Assembly (NCBI RefSeq): GCF_035989885.1
Contig: NZ_CP108518.1
Span: 3,938,501 to 4,002,500, forward strand
From: Streptomyces sp. NBC_01232
GTDB taxonomy: Bacteria > Actinomycetota > Actinomycetes > Streptomycetales > Streptomycetaceae
DNA length: 64,000 nucleotides
Direction: 5' to 3'
In this document: piece after piece, positions 9,100 to 17,244 of the stretch
How the letters are laid out: every line of letters begins with the position of its first letter
Numbering within the stretch: the first letter of the stretch is position 1
Notes under the pieces: generated by a model
Told to the model about the DNA's origin: nothing
Seen by the model: only the letters and a program-made list of their open reading frames with translations
The model's database searches: none
Made by a program: the position numbers and the translations under genes

Positions 9100-9675
9100 C
9101 TACGCCAGCAGGTCGTCCACCTGCGCCTCGCCCTCCCGGTACCGCCGGGTGATCTCCGCGCTGCAGTCGTCCACCGTGCGCTGGAGCTGCTGGCGGCGGC
9201 GCGAGACCTGCTGCTCGTAGCGCACCAGCCGCGCCATCCCGTCGTGCAGTTCGCCGTCCGTACGGGCGCCCAGGTCCGAGAGCTCCACGTCGGACAGCAT
9301 CTCGGCCGCCAGCAGCCGGTACTCCTCGCTGTGCGGGGTACCGAGCGTGACGTGCCGGGCCGAGGCGCTGCGGCTGGAGGGGGCGTCGGCGAGGATCACC
9401 GAGAGCCGGTCCACCACCGGCGTCTCGGGGTCCGTCCGCCGGGCCAGCTCCGCGCGCAGGATGTCGATGCGGCCCTGGAGCAGTCTGCGCACATAGCTCA
9501 GATCGGCCTCGTCGCGCTGCGCGTCGCGGCGCAGCGCGCGCAGTTCCGGCAGCCCGAGGGCAGTGGTCGGGGCCTGCGGCCCCTGCGTCTCGGCCGTGCG
9601 CTGCGCGGGCGGTCGGACCGCGGCAGCTGCGACGGAGGCGGGTGATGCAGGTACGGAGGTACCAGAAGTATTCAT
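9100..9675 (-). CDS. rsiG: RsiG, c-di-GMP-responsive anti-sigma factor (AmfC)
   Basis: RsiG sequesters the sporulation sigma factor WhiG in a complex requiring cyclic di-GMP. The 191-residue protein has two antiparallel helices each carrying the binding signature E-x3-S-x2-R-x3-Q-x3-D. Here they are E56/S60/R63/Q67/D71 and E154/S158/R161/Q165/D169, both fully intact. The N-terminal 40 residues are Ala/Pro-rich and look disordered. The homologue in S. griseus and S. coelicolor was first called AmfC. It is divergent from dtd with 136 bp between. The ATG at 9675 gives MNTSGTSV; its ribosome-binding site is weak. Confidence 0.95.
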   Translation of the reverse strand: MNTSGTSVPASPASVAAAAVRPPAQRTAETQGPQAPTTALGLPELRALRRDAQRDEADLSYVRRLLQGRIDILRAELARRTDPETPVVDRLSVILADAPSSRSASARHVTLGTPHSEEYRLLAAEMLSDVELSDLGARTDGELHDGMARLVRYEQQVSRRRQQLQRTVDDCSAEITRRYREGEAQVDDLLA

Positions 9676-9811
9676 GCGTTCGGGTCCGTCCCCTCGACCG
9701 GTGCGGCGTACCCGCACCGCCTGCGTGCATCGTGCCACTCTCCGTGGTCCCCGTGCAGTCCCACTCCACCCGATCGGCCCCGGACGGGTGCAAGCCTGAT
9801 ACACAGGTGGT

Positions 9812-10237
9812 ATGCGAGCAGTGGTGCAGAGGGTCGACGGCGCGAGCGTCGTCGTGGACGGCGAGACCGTGGGCGAGATCGTCGGCGAGGGGCTGTGCGT
9901 GCTGGTGGGGGTGACCCACGACGACACCCCGGAGAAGGCGGCGGTGCTGGCGCGCAAGCTGTGGTCCGTACGGATCCTGGAGGGCGAGAAGTCCTGCAGC
10001 GACAACGGCGCCCCGCTGCTGGTCATCTCCCAGTTCACGCTCTACGGCGACGCCCGCAAGGGCCGCCGGCCCACCTGGAACGCGGCCGCTCCCGGCCCGG
10101 TGGCCGAACCGCTGGTCGACGAGATCGTGGCGCAGCTGCGCGCGCTCGGCGCGACGGTGGAGACGGGCCGGTTCGGCGCGGACATGAGGGTCTCGCTCAC
10201 CAATCACGGCCCGTTCACCATCGTCATCGACGTCTAG
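9812..10237 (+). CDS. dtd: D-aminoacyl-tRNA deacylase
   Basis: Dtd hydrolyses D-aminoacyl-tRNAs (and glycyl-tRNA-Ala), recycling tRNA and enforcing homochirality in translation. Length (141 residues) and the two active-site signatures fit the family: SQFTLYGD near residues 71-78 and the cross-subunit Gly-cisPro loop in NHGPFT near residue 132. The start is ATG giving MRAVVQRV, the usual family N-terminus. It is divergent from rsiG and convergent with the YgfZ-like gene; the 34-bp gap between the latter two is made of ggggctac near-repeats. Confidence 0.95.
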   Translation: MRAVVQRVDGASVVVDGETVGEIVGEGLCVLVGVTHDDTPEKAAVLARKLWSVRILEGEKSCSDNGAPLLVISQFTLYGDARKGRRPTWNAAAPGPVAEPLVDEIVAQLRALGATVETGRFGADMRVSLTNHGPFTIVIDV

Positions 10238-10271
10238 GACGTCCCGGCTACGGAGCTAACGGGCTACGGGG

Positions 10272-11240
10272 CTACGGGGCTACGACGATCTCCTGCGCGG
10301 CGGCCGTCTTCCCGGCCAGCAGCGGCGCGTCGACCGGCACGTTGCGCTTGACCAGGGCGAGCGCGATCGGGCCCAGCTCGTGGTGGCGGACGGCGGTGGT
10401 CACGAAGCCCAGCTGGCGGCCCTCCTCCCCGTCCGCGGCGAGCCGCAGCGGGGTGCCGTGCGCCGGGAGCAGCACCTCCGAGCCGTCCAGGTGCAGGAAG
10501 ACCAGACGGCGCGGGGGCTTCCCCAGGTTGTGGACGCGGGCCACCGTCTCCTGGCCGCGGTAGCAGCCCTTCTGCAGGTGCACGGCGGTGCCGATCCAGC
10601 CCAGCTCGTGCGGAATGGTGCGGTGGTCGGTCTCCAGGCCGAGCCGCGGCCGGTGCGCCTCGACGCGCAGTGCCTCGTACGCGAGGAGTCCGGCGGCGGG
10701 GCCGTGCCCGGCCGCGAAGGCCTCCAGTTCGGCGCGGGGCAGGAAGACGTCACGGCCGTGCGCGGTCTCCCGTACGACGTGCTCCTTGGCGACCTCGGCG
10801 ATGGAGCCGGCCGGCAGGTGCACGACCGCGAACTCCTCGGTGCGGTCCGTGACTTCGACGCGGTAGAAGAACTTCATGGACTCCAGGTAGGCGATCAGGT
10901 CGCCCTGGGTGCCCGGCTCCACGTGCGCCCACGTGGTCTCGCCGTCGTCCACGAGGTACAGCGCGTGCTCGATGTGGCCGTTCGCGGAAAGGATCAGCGC
11001 CTCGGTGGCCTGCCCGGCGGGCAGCTCGGTGAGGTGCTGGGTGAGCAGCAGGTGCAGCCAGCTCAGGCGCTCCGGCCCGGTGACGGTGACGACTCCGCGG
11101 TGCGAGAGGTCGACGAAGCCGCGCCCTTCCGCGAGGGCGCGCTGTTCGCCGTACAGCTCGCCGTAGTGGGCGGCGACGCCCTCGTCACGGCCTTCGGCCG
11201 GTACGGCGCCGGGGAGATGGAGCAAGGGGCTGCTGGTCAT
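10272..11240 (-). CDS. folate-binding YgfZ-like protein
   Basis: A 322-residue member of the YgfZ/GcvT-like family, tetrahydrofolate-binding proteins that help maintain Fe-S enzymes. The diagnostic K-G-C-Y-x-G-Q-E motif is present (KGCYRGQET, about residues 224-232), including the redox-active Cys. An N-terminal GcvT-like segment contains VDLSHRGVVTVTGPERLSWLH. No signal peptide. Upstream on the same strand is nur, 22 bp away, so the two could be read from one transcript. The name is by family only; no direct evidence for a specific client enzyme is visible. Confidence 0.9.
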   Translation of the reverse strand: MTSSPLLHLPGAVPAEGRDEGVAAHYGELYGEQRALAEGRGFVDLSHRGVVTVTGPERLSWLHLLLTQHLTELPAGQATEALILSANGHIEHALYLVDDGETTWAHVEPGTQGDLIAYLESMKFFYRVEVTDRTEEFAVVHLPAGSIAEVAKEHVVRETAHGRDVFLPRAELEAFAAGHGPAAGLLAYEALRVEAHRPRLGLETDHRTIPHELGWIGTAVHLQKGCYRGQETVARVHNLGKPPRRLVFLHLDGSEVLLPAHGTPLRLAADGEEGRQLGFVTTAVRHHELGPIALALVKRNVPVDAPLLAGKTAAAQEIVVAP

Positions 11241-11261
11241 GGGACCAAGCGTACGACCCTG

Positions 11262-11705
11262 CTAGGGGGTGTCGGCACGCTGCTTGGCGGCGCACTTGCG
11301 GCACAGACCGAAGATCGCGAAGTGCTTCATGTCGGTCTCGAAGCCGAAGGCGGTGCGGAGCTTCGCCGTGAACTCGGCGGCGACGTCCACGTCCGCCTCG
11401 ATGACCTCGGAGCAGTCCCGGCAGACCAGGTGGATGTGGTGGTGCCGGTCGGCGAGGTGGTAGGTGGGCGCCCCGTGCCCGAGGTGGGCGTGCGAGACCA
11501 GCTTCAGCTCCTCCAGGAGCTCCAGCGTGCGGTAGACGGTGGAGATGTTGACCCCGGAGGCGGTCTTGCGCACCTCGACGAGGATCTCGTCCGGGGTGGC
11601 GTGCTCCAGGGCGTCGACCGCTTCGAGCACGAGCTGGCGCTGCGGTGTCAGCCGGTATCCGCGCTGCCGCAGGTCGCTCTTCCAGTCAGAGCTTTCGGTG
11701 TCCAC
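11262..11705 (-). CDS. nur: Fur-family nickel uptake regulator Nur
   Basis: A 147-residue metalloregulator. The N-terminal winged helix contains LRQRGYRLTPQRQLVLEAV and the Fur-type recognition segment ISTVYRTLELLEEL; the C-terminal dimerisation domain carries the histidine cluster ADRHHHIHLVC. Remembered S. coelicolor Nur is nearly identical through the DNA-binding and metal regions. Nur with Ni(II) represses nickel transport genes and sodF and thereby indirectly controls sodN. Two CxxC pairs (CRDC, CRKC) are present. The GTG at 11705 is chosen because GGGGAG lies 4 bp upstream; a further GTG at 11717 is in frame. No TTGCAA-N5-TTGCAA Nur box was found beside the gene. Confidence 0.9.
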   Translation of the reverse strand: MDTESSDWKSDLRQRGYRLTPQRQLVLEAVDALEHATPDEILVEVRKTASGVNISTVYRTLELLEELKLVSHAHLGHGAPTYHLADRHHHIHLVCRDCSEVIEADVDVAAEFTAKLRTAFGFETDMKHFAIFGLCRKCAAKQRADTP

Positions 11706-11734
11706 GCTGCTCCCCACCCGGCCAGTGTATGCGC

Positions 11735-11773
11735 GCGAAGGGGACCGCGGGCTGTCCCGCGGTCCCCTTTCGC
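11735..11773 (-). terminator. hairpin terminator between nitrobindin-like gene and nur
   Basis: Arms of 17 nt starting GCGAAGGGGACC pair with the downstream arm except for one extra T, around a 4-nt loop. It follows the stop of the nitrobindin-like gene (11806) on the minus strand and lies just upstream of nur, insulating the two transcripts. Confidence 0.75.
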
Positions 11774-11805
11774 ACAGCCTTGCGTACGTGCGTACGGCCT
11801 GTGGA

Positions 11806-12378
11806 TCAGCGGAAGAAGGCGATGCCGTCGTCCGGCATGTCCGGGAGGTTGCGCGCCATCTCGGCGACCTCCTCGGGCGTGACGACCTTCTTGAGCTGGG
11901 CCGACATGTACGGGCGCAGCTCGACGTCGGGCGTGGCCTTCTCGCCGACCCACATGAGGTCGCTCTTCACGTAGCCGTAGAGCCGCTTGCCGCCGCTGTA
12001 CGGGCCGGAGGCAGCGGTGCGGGCGACGGCGTCGGTGACCAGGTCGATCTGGGGCTTCTGGTCGGCGAGCTCGCCGTACCAGACCTCGACGACGCCCTGG
12101 TCGCGGACCATGACGATCTCGACCTTGCGGTCCTTGTCGATGCGCCAGTAACCCGACTCCGACTCCAGCGGGCGCACCTTGTTGCCCTCGGCGTCGAGGA
12201 CCCAGGTGTGGGAGGTGTACTCCAGGAAGTCCCGGCCGTCGTGGCTGAAGACGACCTCCTGGCCGAAGTTGCACTTCTCCTCACCGGGGAAGTCGAAGAC
12301 TCCCGCACCCTCCCAGTTGCCGAGGAGGAAGGCGAGCGGGACGAGGCCCGGGTTCAGGTCGGACGGGATCTGGATCAT
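11806..12378 (-). CDS. nitrobindin-like (FABP/THAP4-type) beta-barrel protein
   Basis: A 190-residue ten-strand beta-barrel protein. The family motif G-x-W-x-G-x-G appears as GNWEGAG at residues 20-26, and the rest matches bacterial nitrobindins, which bind ferric haem and isomerise peroxynitrite or bind NO. The position of the haem-ligating His near the C-terminus in mycobacterial nitrobindin (about PHLSA) reads PYMSA here, so haem binding through that ligand looks lost. The protein is better called ferric nitrobindin-like, with unknown ligand. The start is ATG (MIQIPSDL). It is transcribed alone and ends at the hairpin near 11773. Confidence 0.85.
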   Translation of the reverse strand: MIQIPSDLNPGLVPLAFLLGNWEGAGVFDFPGEEKCNFGQEVVFSHDGRDFLEYTSHTWVLDAEGNKVRPLESESGYWRIDKDRKVEIVMVRDQGVVEVWYGELADQKPQIDLVTDAVARTAASGPYSGGKRLYGYVKSDLMWVGEKATPDVELRPYMSAQLKKVVTPEEVAEMARNLPDMPDDGIAFFR

Positions 12379-12440
12379 GAATGGCTGCTCAGGCGATCTG
12401 TGGGAGGGGTTCCGGGGCGGTCAGTCGGCTGGGCCGAGGC

Positions 12441-12542
12441 TCAGCGCTGACCCTGGTACAGCTTCTTGACGGCCAGGCCGGTGAAGGCCATGACGCCGAC
12501 GCAGACCAGGACCAGCAGGGAGGTGAAGACTGCCTCAAGCAC
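12441..12542 (-). CDS. 33-residue single-pass membrane protein
   Basis: A very short gene. GTG at 12542 is preceded by GAGGAG seven bases upstream and encodes a 33-residue peptide with one hydrophobic segment (about residues 5-24, FTSLLVLVCVGVMAFTGLAV) and a basic tail KKLYQGQR. Inside-positive charge puts the C-terminus in the cytoplasm. From memory, similar tiny proteins occur at this position in other Streptomyces. It lies 62 bp upstream of the nitrobindin-like gene on the same strand and could be co-transcribed with it. Function unknown. Confidence 0.65.
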   Translation of the reverse strand: MLEAVFTSLLVLVCVGVMAFTGLAVKKLYQGQR

Positions 12543-12690
12543 GGGGTGCTCCTCGGAATCGTTTCGGGGCTGTACGGGGCCGGTCCCCAAGCCTACTGGC
12601 CCGGGGACCGGCACACGCGGTGAGGTGGGCCGCACCCGTGCGCCCGCCGGTGCCCGGCCGGGGCCGGGCACCGTGGCACGGCCCCGGCGG

Positions 12691-13605
12691 TCAGCTCAGG
12701 AGCTGGCCCTGCAGCAGCACGGTCTGGTGGAAGGGGACGGGGGCCACCTCGCCCTTGCGGGTCTGGACGACCATGCCCAGGATGTCACCCGCCTGGAGGC
12801 AGCCGATCTTGGTCTGCTCGTCGCCGAGGACGGGCGGGACCTCCTGGTACACGGTGACCTCGCGCTCGCCGATCACGCCCGACCCCGGGAATCCCATCGG
12901 GAGGCTGCTGGCCTGCGTGTTCTTGGCCTTGTTCCAGACGTCGTCCAGGTCCAGGGCCGAGACGCCGTCCAGCGGCGCGTTGAACGTGCAGCCCTTGAAG
13001 GCGTCCACGAAGCCCGACGCGTGGAAGCGCAGCAGGTACACGTGGGTACGCGTGCCGTCCGCCATGGTCCAGCCGCGCCCGGTGATCTGGCGCAGCCCGT
13101 CCCATTCGAGCTGCTGCTTCAGCTTCTCGCGGGCCTCGGGGGTGTACTCCTCCAGGAAGGCGTCGACCGACACCGCCCCGCCCTTGTCCGCCTTGAACGC
13201 GTCGTCGGTCTTCGCGCCCTCGGGCGCGGGCAGGAGCAGGCCGGAGAGCACCGCGTAGTGCGTCTCGTCCTTGTTGTCCGGGCCCTGGGGCACGGGGGCG
13301 CCCGCGGGCAGCGCGGGCCTGGAGAGCGCCGGGAACGTCCAGCGGCCGTCGCTCTCGGTGGACAGGCCGGGGATGTCGGTGCGCTCGGTCCGGGTGATCC
13401 CGTACGCGACGCCCGCGCCGACGACGGCGAAGACGGCGACGGCGGCGGTCCAGCGCAGTGCGGCGAACAGCCGGCGGCGGTCCTTGGGCAGGGCTTCCGG
13501 GGCCGCCCCGGGGCCGGGCGCCGGCGCGTCCTCGACCGCGGCCGCGGCCTCCGGACCCGCGGCCGCGGCCGCGGGGGTCGCGTCGATGGTGTTCTGCTCG
13601 CTCAC
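12691..13605 (-). CDS. membrane-anchored extracytoplasmic protein, third of three similar genes
   Basis: A 304-residue protein with a Pro/Ala/Glu-rich cytoplasmic N-terminus (1-45), one membrane segment (about 48-68, RWTAAVAVFAVVGAGVAYGI) and an extracytoplasmic domain of about 235 residues. Two Cys (in KGCTF and IGCLQ) could form a disulfide. It is translationally coupled to the preceding gene: its GTG overlaps that gene's TGA (GTGA). Its layout repeats that of its two upstream neighbours, but sequence similarity between their outer domains is low. No known domain was recognised. Function unknown; a cell-surface complex of the three products is a reasonable inference. Confidence 0.75.
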   Translation of the reverse strand: MSEQNTIDATPAAAAAGPEAAAAVEDAPAPGPGAAPEALPKDRRRLFAALRWTAAVAVFAVVGAGVAYGITRTERTDIPGLSTESDGRWTFPALSRPALPAGAPVPQGPDNKDETHYAVLSGLLLPAPEGAKTDDAFKADKGGAVSVDAFLEEYTPEAREKLKQQLEWDGLRQITGRGWTMADGTRTHVYLLRFHASGFVDAFKGCTFNAPLDGVSALDLDDVWNKAKNTQASSLPMGFPGSGVIGEREVTVYQEVPPVLGDEQTKIGCLQAGDILGMVVQTRKGEVAPVPFHQTVLLQGQLLS

Positions 13606-14672
13606 GCGGACTCTCCGGGGGACTTGAGGTGGTTCAGCTGTTCCTTGAACAGGGCCGCTGCGTCATTGGGCAGGAAGTCCCCGGACCCGTACACCCGGAA
13701 GCTCACCATCACGTCGCCCTGGACGGCCAGGCAGTCGAGGGCGTCGATCTTCTCGTCCTTCTCCCGGATGAGGGGGGTCAGCATGCACTTGGCGTCCGGG
13801 AAGCCGTCCACCTTGGGCGCCTTCCCGTCGGCGTCGACGAGCGAGAGGATCTTCTTGCTGAACTCGCCGAACTGGGCGAGCTGCTGGGGATCCGCCTGCA
13901 TGAGCTGGATCTCGACCACCGACGCGCCGGCGCCGTGGCGCCTGGCGTAGCTGCGTCCGGCCACCCCCTTGAGCTTCAGACCGGAGAGGGCCTTGTCGCG
14001 CTCCGCGCGCTCGTCGCCGGAGAGACCCGTGTGGTCCTCCTTGGCGATCTGCAGGGCCCGCTCGCCCGAGATGAAGTAGTTGTTGCCCTCGGCGTCGACG
14101 TCGGGGCCGAGCCAGTAGTCCTTGGGGAGCGGCAGCAGCTTGCTCTGAAGCTCGTTGGCCGGTACGGACGGCGCCTCGCCCGCCTCGGCGACGGGTGCGT
14201 CCTCGGCCAGCCAGTAGCGGGTGGGCGCGGTCCGGTCGGCATCGCCGAGTGCGGCCGCGGCCCCCAGGCCGGCGCCCACGAGGACGACGGCGCCCACGGC
14301 GGCGGCCACCAGCCTGACGGTCCGACGGTTCGCCCTGCGCGCGGGCGCGGGCTCCTGGACGGCCTCAGGGGCGACGACCGGGGCCACGGCGGCCTCGGGC
14401 ACGACGGGCTCAGGCGCAATCGGCTCCGCCGCCACGGCCTCGGGCACAACGGCCGGGGCCACAGCGGGCTCGGGCACGGCCTGCTCAGCCGCCACGGGCT
14501 CGGGAGCGACGGCTTCCGGCGCCGCCCCCTCGGGCACGACGGCTTCCGGCGCCACGGCTTCGGGCGCCACGGCTTCGGGCGCCGCCGCCTCCGGCACGGC
14601 CGGCTCTGCGGGCACGGCCGGCTCCGGCGTGCCGGCCTTCACGGCGTCGGTCACGTTCTGCCGCTCGCTCAC
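13602..14672 (-). CDS. membrane-anchored protein with Pro-Glu-Ala-Val repeats, second of three
   Basis: A 356-residue protein. Residues 12-110 are a low-complexity run of degenerate EAVAPEAV/PEPAV pentads, an extended acidic cytoplasmic arm. A membrane segment follows at about 118-142, then an extracytoplasmic domain to the end. The start is a GTG inside the overlapping GTGA with the upstream gene, and the stop overlaps the next gene's start the same way, so the three are tightly coupled. The repeat is also visible at DNA level as ggcttc(c/g)ggcgcc(a/g)c units around 14510-14600. The outer domain contains GRSYARRHGAGASVVEIQLMQ, reminiscent of a segment in the first protein (FVEITLLQFRN). Function unknown. 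Confidence 0.75.
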   Translation of the reverse strand: MSERQNVTDAVKAGTPEPAVPAEPAVPEAAAPEAVAPEAVAPEAVVPEGAAPEAVAPEPVAAEQAVPEPAVAPAVVPEAVAAEPIAPEPVVPEAAVAPVVAPEAVQEPAPARRANRRTVRLVAAAVGAVVLVGAGLGAAAALGDADRTAPTRYWLAEDAPVAEAGEAPSVPANELQSKLLPLPKDYWLGPDVDAEGNNYFISGERALQIAKEDHTGLSGDERAERDKALSGLKLKGVAGRSYARRHGAGASVVEIQLMQADPQQLAQFGEFSKKILSLVDADGKAPKVDGFPDAKCMLTPLIREKDEKIDALDCLAVQGDVMVSFRVYGSGDFLPNDAAALFKEQLNHLKSPGESA

Positions 14673-15514
14673 AGCCGCTCCATCTGTCGCTTGGCCAGCT
14701 CGGCGACGGCGTTCGCGTCGACCTTGCCGCGGTTGTTCGTGAACTTGAGGTGCATGACGATGTCGCCGCGGCGGACGATCGCAGTGCCGTGGCGGAGCGG
14801 GTGGTAGCCGGGCTTCTCGTCGGCTTCGGAGTCGATCCACAGCTGGCCGAAGTCATCGGGAACGCCCGGAACCTCCCGGCCGTTGTTGCCCGCGAACTTC
14901 TTCGTCGGCATGTAGCTGTTCACACCCGCCTGGAATTCTTCGGCCCCCCTGCGGTTCCGGAACTGGAGCAGGGTGATCTCGACGAAGTCCCGGTCGTCCA
15001 CGGACCAGTGCACGGAGGCGATCCGCCGGACGCCGTCGGCGATGATGCCGCCGACCCCACCGGACGGTTTCGCGAAGTGGTCGATGGAGAACTCGTCCGG
15101 GGACTGCGGGCCCGAGAAGACGTTCTGGGCTCCGCCGGGGACCTCCACCAGCTTCTTGACGAGGTCCTCGTCCGCCTTGTGCCAGCGGTTGGCGTTGATC
15201 GAGCGCAGGGTCGTCGTGTCGTTGACCGCCAGCGGCTTCGGGCCCTTCACGTCCTGCTGCGCCAGCGGCGCCAGGGGGGTGGGCTCGCGGTGGTACTGGA
15301 CCGCGTAGCCGGTGACCGTACCGGCGAGCACGCCGAGCACGGCCGCGCCCGCGATCAGGATCGTCGTACGGCCCCGCCCCCGGCGGGGACGCGGGGCCGG
15401 AGCGTCGGCCGGCGCATCCGGGGAGTCGGCGGATTCCGGAGCATCCGGAACGTGCGGATCTGCCCCGGCCTCCCCCGTGTTCCGCTGCTCAGGGATGGTC
15501 TGTTCGTGTTCCAA
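14669..15514 (-). CDS. membrane-anchored extracytoplasmic protein, first of three
   Basis: A 281-residue protein with an acidic Pro/Asp/Ala-rich N-terminus, an Arg-rich stop (RPRRGRGR) and one membrane segment at about 49-70 (TTILIAGAAVLGVLAGTVTG). The remainder is extracytoplasmic, with sensor-like beta strands (HWSVDDRDFVEITLLQF). The TTG at 15514 is preferred because GGGGGA lies six bases upstream; another TTG at 15529 is in frame. It heads the three-gene operon with two successive 4-bp GTGA overlaps. No catalytic motif is visible. The set may represent an actinobacterial surface module of unknown function. Confidence 0.72.
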   Translation of the reverse strand: MEHEQTIPEQRNTGEAGADPHVPDAPESADSPDAPADAPAPRPRRGRGRTTILIAGAAVLGVLAGTVTGYAVQYHREPTPLAPLAQQDVKGPKPLAVNDTTTLRSINANRWHKADEDLVKKLVEVPGGAQNVFSGPQSPDEFSIDHFAKPSGGVGGIIADGVRRIASVHWSVDDRDFVEITLLQFRNRRGAEEFQAGVNSYMPTKKFAGNNGREVPGVPDDFGQLWIDSEADEKPGYHPLRHGTAIVRRGDIVMHLKFTNNRGKVDANAVAELAKRQMERL

Positions 15515-15627
15515 AAGGGTCCCCCACAAGCCTGGTGGCGCGGGTTGCTTACCCGCGCGTACCCCATGACCCGTACCGGAGGAGGGCAGTTGTACGAATG
15601 TGGATCACATTCTCGTCTCGCGGCGTT

Positions 15628-15891
15628 TCAGTCCTCGTGGCGCCGCTTCCCGTCCAGCTCGTCCCACCACTCGTCGGACTTCGGATCGCCCGAGGGGTCG
15701 TCCCACCAGCGGTCGTCCGGGCCGCGCCGGTTGGCGATCATCGCGGCGACCGGCGGAATGACCATCGCGACCACGCACATGGCCACCGCGGCCTCGACCG
15801 ACCACAGGCGCACGACGGCCCAGGCGGAGACGAAGAGGACCAGGCATCCGCCCATCAGCAGGAAGTAGGCGCGTCGGCGCCGGGCGTACAT
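15628..15891 (-). CDS. DUF3099 family two-TM membrane protein
   Basis: An 87-residue protein of the actinobacterial DUF3099 family. Two hydrophobic segments (about 9-28 and 32-50) are followed by a hydrophilic Trp/Asp/Arg-rich tail (DRWWDDPSGDPKSDEWWDE). The start ATG gives MYARRRR; GGAGG lies immediately upstream with very short spacing, so translation from a further upstream in-frame start (15993) cannot be excluded, but that extension is low-quality. Function unknown. It lies 114 bp before the three-gene operon on the same strand. Confidence 0.75.
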   Translation of the reverse strand: MYARRRRAYFLLMGGCLVLFVSAWAVVRLWSVEAAVAMCVVAMVIPPVAAMIANRRGPDDRWWDDPSGDPKSDEWWDELDGKRRHED

Positions 15892-15960
15892 GCCTCCAGC
15901 GTAGGTCCGCCGCCCCCGGGCGCAAGACGTCCGGACGGGCGCGGACCCGTCCGGACGGCA

Positions 15961-16015
15961 CGAAGGGCCGCACCCCGTTCCAGTGGCGTCCAACCCCCGG
16001 GGGTGCGGCCCTTCG
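15961..16015 (-). terminator. hairpin terminator after the DUF1416 gene
   Basis: Perfect 16-bp arms (CGAAGGGCCGCACCCC at 15961 and its complement ending at 16015) with a 23-nt loop, 33 bp after the DUF1416 stop. It ends the sulfurtransferase-DUF1416 transcript before the DUF3099 gene. Confidence 0.75.
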
Positions 16016-16047
16016 GCCGTTCTTTCAGGCGATCACCTGGGCGGTGC

Positions 16048-16338
16048 TCAGACCGCGATCGCCACGTCCGTCACGCCGCCGGCCTCGGCGACCACCACGG
16101 CACGGTCCGCCTGGGCACCCGGGACGAGCGCGCGCAGCGTCCAGGAGCCGGTGGCGGCGTAGAAGCGGAACTGGCCGGTCGCCGAGGTCGGGACCTCGGC
16201 CGTGAACTCACCGGTCGAGTCCAGCAGGCGGACGTAGCCGGACACCGGCTCGCCGTCCTTGGTGATCTGACCCTGGATGGCGGTCTCACCGGGCTTCAGC
16301 GTCGCGAGGTCGGGCCCGCCGATCTGTGCTCCACACAT
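16048..16338 (-). CDS. DUF1416 family protein (SseC-like)
   Basis: A 96-residue protein of the DUF1416 family, the same family as mycobacterial SseC, which is always found next to a thiosulfate sulfurtransferase. It begins with the conserved MCGAQIGGPD and reads like a small Ig-like or carboxypeptidase-regulatory beta sandwich (GQITKDGEPVSGYVRLLD, then GQFRFYAATGSWTLRAL). The N-terminal Cys3 is a candidate acceptor for sulfur. It is 60 bp downstream of the sulfurtransferase gene, in the same transcript, ending at the hairpin at 15961-16015. Biochemical role not established. Confidence 0.9.
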   Translation of the reverse strand: MCGAQIGGPDLATLKPGETAIQGQITKDGEPVSGYVRLLDSTGEFTAEVPTSATGQFRFYAATGSWTLRALVPGAQADRAVVVAEAGGVTDVAIAV

Positions 16339-16398
16339 GTTCTCTGTCCTGTCCTAGAGAGGTCGTACTACGAGGGCGTCGCGTGCCCGGTGGTCTGG

Positions 16399-17244
16399 TT
16401 ACTTGTTGGGGCCGAGCTCGATCGGCACGCCCACGAGCGAGCCGTACTCGGTCCACGAACCGTCGTAGTTCTTGACGTTCTCCTGGCCCAGGAGCTCGTG
16501 CAGCACGAACCACGTGAGCGCGGAGCGCTCACCGATGCGGCAGTAGGCGATGGTGTCCTTCGCCAGATCGACCTGCTCCGCCTCGTAGAGGGCGGTCAGC
16601 TCGTCGTCCGACTTGAAGGTGCCGTCGTCGTTGGCGTTCTTCGACCACGGGATGTTGCGGGCGCTCGGCACGTGGCCGGGGCGCTGCGACTGCTCCTGCG
16701 GGAGGTGGGCCGGGGCGAGCAGCTTGCCGGAGAACTCGTCGGGCGAACGGACGTCGACCAGGTTCAGGGAGCCGATCGCGGCCACGACGTCGTCGCGGAA
16801 GGCGCGGATGGAGGTGTCCTGGGCCTTGGCCTTGTACTCGGTGGCCGGGCGGTTCGGGACGTCCTTGCCGTCGACCAGGTCGCGGGAGTCGAGCTCCCAC
16901 TTCTTGCGGCCGCCGTCGAGGAGCTTCACGTCCTGGTGACCGTAGAGCTTGAAGTACCAGTAGGCGTAGGACGCGAACCAGTTGTTGTTGCCGCCGTAGA
17001 GGACGACGGTGTCGTCGTTGGAGATGCCCTTGGCGGAGAGGAGCTTCTCGAAGCCCTCCTGGTCCACGAAGTCGCGGCGGACCGGGTCCTGGAGGTCGCT
17101 CTTCCAGTCGATCCGGACGGCGTTGGTGATGTGGTTCTTGTCGTACGCGGACGTGTCCTCGTCCACCTCGACGATGACGACATTGGCGTCGTTCAGGTGG
17201 GCCTCGACCCAGTCGGCGTCTACGAGGACGTCGCTGCGGCTCAT
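16399..17244 (-). CDS. thiosulfate sulfurtransferase (rhodanese, CysA/SseA type)
   Basis: A 281-residue tandem-rhodanese enzyme that transfers sulfane sulfur from thiosulfate to a nucleophilic acceptor. The N-terminal rhodanese domain lacks the catalytic Cys, as is usual. The C-terminal domain has the active-site loop CRIGERS (Cys about residue 235) preceded by AY. The start is ATG with GGAGGAG seven bases upstream. It is co-transcribed with DUF1416, and a Cys-containing leader peptide is encoded 180 bp upstream, suggesting cysteine-dependent control. The arrangement is conserved in mycobacteria (cysA-sseC). Confidence 0.93.
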   Translation of the reverse strand: MSRSDVLVDADWVEAHLNDANVVIVEVDEDTSAYDKNHITNAVRIDWKSDLQDPVRRDFVDQEGFEKLLSAKGISNDDTVVLYGGNNNWFASYAYWYFKLYGHQDVKLLDGGRKKWELDSRDLVDGKDVPNRPATEYKAKAQDTSIRAFRDDVVAAIGSLNLVDVRSPDEFSGKLLAPAHLPQEQSQRPGHVPSARNIPWSKNANDDGTFKSDDELTALYEAEQVDLAKDTIAYCRIGERSALTWFVLHELLGQENVKNYDGSWTEYGSLVGVPIELGPNK

